Of a DNA stretch of 64,000 nt, positions 62,368-64,000 are shown piece by piece. The notes under the pieces were generated by a model. It did no database searches and had not been told where the DNA came from. It saw nothing but the letters and a program-made list of their open reading frames with translations. The position numbers were made by a program, and so were the translations under genes. Positions within the stretch are counted from its first letter, which is position 1, and every line of letters begins with the position of its first letter. The stretch is from Flavivirga sp. 57AJ16 (lineage in GTDB: Bacteria > Bacteroidota > Bacteroidia > Flavobacteriales > Flavobacteriaceae), in assembly GCF_028736925.1 (NCBI RefSeq), contig NZ_JAQZAT010000024.1, positions 1 to 64,000 on the forward strand, in the 5' to 3' direction.

Positions 62368-64000
62368 TTAGTCATAATCTTCATCGTCATCGTCATCACC
62401 ATCATCACGATGTTCTATGGTATTTTTAAATCTATAAGTAAACGTTAGGTTGATTTGACGCTCAAAATATTGGTGTTTAGAATTGGACAGGAAACTTGTA
62501 TTTGAGGCTTTCCGGCGACTAGTTCTTGAGTTGAATAGATCGGAAATAGTAAGGTTGATGGCTCCCCTTCCCTTAAATAACTCTTTGTTCGCCGATACAT
62601 TTGCCACAAGAATATCGCGTCTTGTGGTGTTGGCTTCTTTAAACGGGGCATCGTATTGAATGCCTATTTGCAAATCGACATCCTTGGGCAGGGTAACCTT
62701 TGGCGATAATCGCGCAAACCAACTGGCTGAGGTGGTATTTAGGGATTGCCTTTGCTTAATAAGGTTGCTGCTGTCATTGGGGTCTGGTATAGTATTGTTA
62801 AAGCTGGCGTTTTGTTCAAAACGATACCAGTTTACAGTACCATTCACCCGTAACCAATTTGCTGGGCTGTAAATGGATGATACTTCAATGCCATATCTGT
62901 TTTCTGTACCTACATTTAATGGTCTGGTAATCAAAATGGGGATGTTTTCTTCATTTACCATGCCTGAATTGGTGGTTATGAGTTGAACAATATCTTCGGA
63001 ATATTGAAAATACCCTATGGTTTCCACCGATACTTCATCCCAGTTTTTAGCATATCCCAATTCAAAGGAATTTGTAAAGACAGGGTCTAAATCCGGGTTT
63101 CCAGAAAGAAAGTTCAAATCGTTGGAATACCCTGAAAACGGATTTAATTCACGAAAGCTAGGACGACTAATACGTCTGCCATAGCTCGTTTTGAGTTCAC
63201 TGGTTTCCGTAAGTTGATAGCCCAAATGGAAGGATGGAAACAGGTTGCTGTAGTTTTTACCAAAGCTTACATCGGACGTAAATTGCGTAACATCGATATT
63301 GGTAATTTCAAGACGCAGCCCGGCAAGTATAGTAAACTTACCAAAGGCATTGGCGTATTGCGAATACGCGGCGTAAATATCTTCGCCATAATCCATGCGG
63401 TTGCTTAAGTTGGTGTCAAGTTCCCATATACCGGTGTTAGTATTAAAATTTTCAACTATTGAGTTGAATTTTATGGTACGCATGGTACTACGGTAACCTG
63501 CTTCAAAACTACCGGTTTCAGAAAACGGAAACACATAATCTGCTTGTATCAATAAATTGCGTTGACGTTCGTCGGATGCGGTGCGGTCTTGGGCATTTTC
63601 AAAATTTCCTAAGCTATAGGTATCGTGAAAAATTGCCGATTCTATTTCTGTATTGCTGTCATATTTGGATTCAATAACCAACAAATGTTCTTCAGCTTCA
63701 TCAAAGATGGATTTATAGGTTAGCGTGTACTCGTCACTGGCATCTTTTTCCAATTCTCTCTCGTCTCGTAACCTTGTACTTATCAATGTTCCATCAACAT
63801 CAAAGGTATTAAACGTGGAAAGCCCGTTGTTGTCATTATCTTCGTTGGCATATAAGCCCATAAAAGTGAGTGTGTTTTTTTCGTTGAAATAGTAATCGAC
63901 CCCCAGGGCCATTGTATATTCCGATCCGCCACGGGTGATGTCCTGACTTTGGGTCAACAATCCTGTTGCTGTTCCTGTGGTTTCGTCAAAAAATGTCGTG
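62368..64000 (-). CDS. TonB-receptor-like outer membrane beta-barrel protein, 5' end outside the window
   Basis: The 3' part (544 codons inside the window) of a receptor of the OMP_b-brl_3 type. The frame stays open to position 64000, so the true start lies beyond the window. Typical pieces are SYGRRISRPSFRELNPFSGY, NFLSGNPDLDPVFTNSFELGY, and the closing INLTFTYRF. After the last strand the protein has an unusual acidic tail, HRDDGDDDDDEDYD, which would point into the periplasm. No SusD partner is seen downstream; an NmrA-like gene follows after 27 bp. Confidence 0.9.
   Translation of the reverse strand, partial: TTFFDETTGTATGLLTQSQDITRGGSEYTMALGVDYYFNEKNTLTFMGLYANEDNDNNGLSTFNTFDVDGTLISTRLRDERELEKDASDEYTLTYKSIFDEAEEHLLVIESKYDSNTEIESAIFHDTYSLGNFENAQDRTASDERQRNLLIQADYVFPFSETGSFEAGYRSTMRTIKFNSIVENFNTNTGIWELDTNLSNRMDYGEDIYAAYSQYANAFGKFTILAGLRLEITNIDVTQFTSDVSFGKNYSNLFPSFHLGYQLTETSELKTSYGRRISRPSFRELNPFSGYSNDLNFLSGNPDLDPVFTNSFELGYAKNWDEVSVETIGYFQYSEDIVQLITTNSGMVNEENIPILITRPLNVGTENRYGIEVSSIYSPANWLRVNGTVNWYRFEQNASFNNTIPDPNDSSNLIKQRQSLNTTSASWFARLSPKVTLPKDVDLQIGIQYDAPFKEANTTRRDILVANVSANKELFKGRGAINLTISDLFNSRTSRRKASNTSFLSNSKHQYFERQINLTFTYRFKNTIEHRDDGDDDDDEDYD

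Overview
The window comes from a member of the Bacteroidota, almost certainly a marine-type flavobacterium. The evidence is AT-rich DNA, SusC/SusD and STN-type TonB receptors, an ECF sigma/FecR pair, a type IX secretion sorting tail, promoters of the TTG-N19/20-TAnnTTTG type, and few Shine-Dalgarno sites. No tRNA, rRNA or CRISPR array was seen.

Positions 1-857 hold the 5' part of a broken REP-associated (Y1/HUH) transposase with REP-like hairpins and terminators. Positions 858-21489 form a polysaccharide utilization locus. Seven genes run leftward with 4-44 bp gaps: GH92, alkaline phosphatase, GH92, SGNH/SASA esterase, GH92, GH43, GH92. Divergent from them run an ECF sigma factor, a FecR anti-sigma factor, an STN-containing SusC and a SusD. 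The first GH92 (11966-14053) has Gln where the GH92 catalytic acid Glu is expected and lies 4 bp ahead of a PhoA-type phosphatase. My reading is that this pair removes mannose-1-phosphate-linked caps and then phosphate, opening phosphomannan for the other mannosidases. This is the most interesting prediction in the window.

Positions 21728-27307 encode an outer-membrane barrel receptor and an M16 zinc protease in tandem, followed by a convergent LacI-type regulator. Positions 28814-35387 hold a TPP-riboswitch-controlled thiamine operon (thiS, thiC, a second ThiE-like gene, thiD, thiE, thiG, thiH), which ends against the relic of a TRAP transporter gene where a thiF might be expected. Positions 35388-36460 are a gene-free patch of inverted repeats, five 48-bp tandem repeats and a GC-rich segment.

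Positions 36514-49308 carry rel-fur-purA, rdgB, hpf, rlmH, nadC, a YihY-type membrane protein and a five-gene operon of exported proteins of unknown function (44989-49308). Positions 49501-56858 carry priA, a LytTR response regulator, rpsF-rpsR-rplI, a barrel-gene relic next to a 163-bp inverted-repeat element, a DUF6495-like gene and hisS. Positions 56859-64000 hold another inverted-repeat element, a large LamG/T9SS-secreted protein, an NmrA-like reductase and the 3' part of an outer-membrane receptor that runs off the window.
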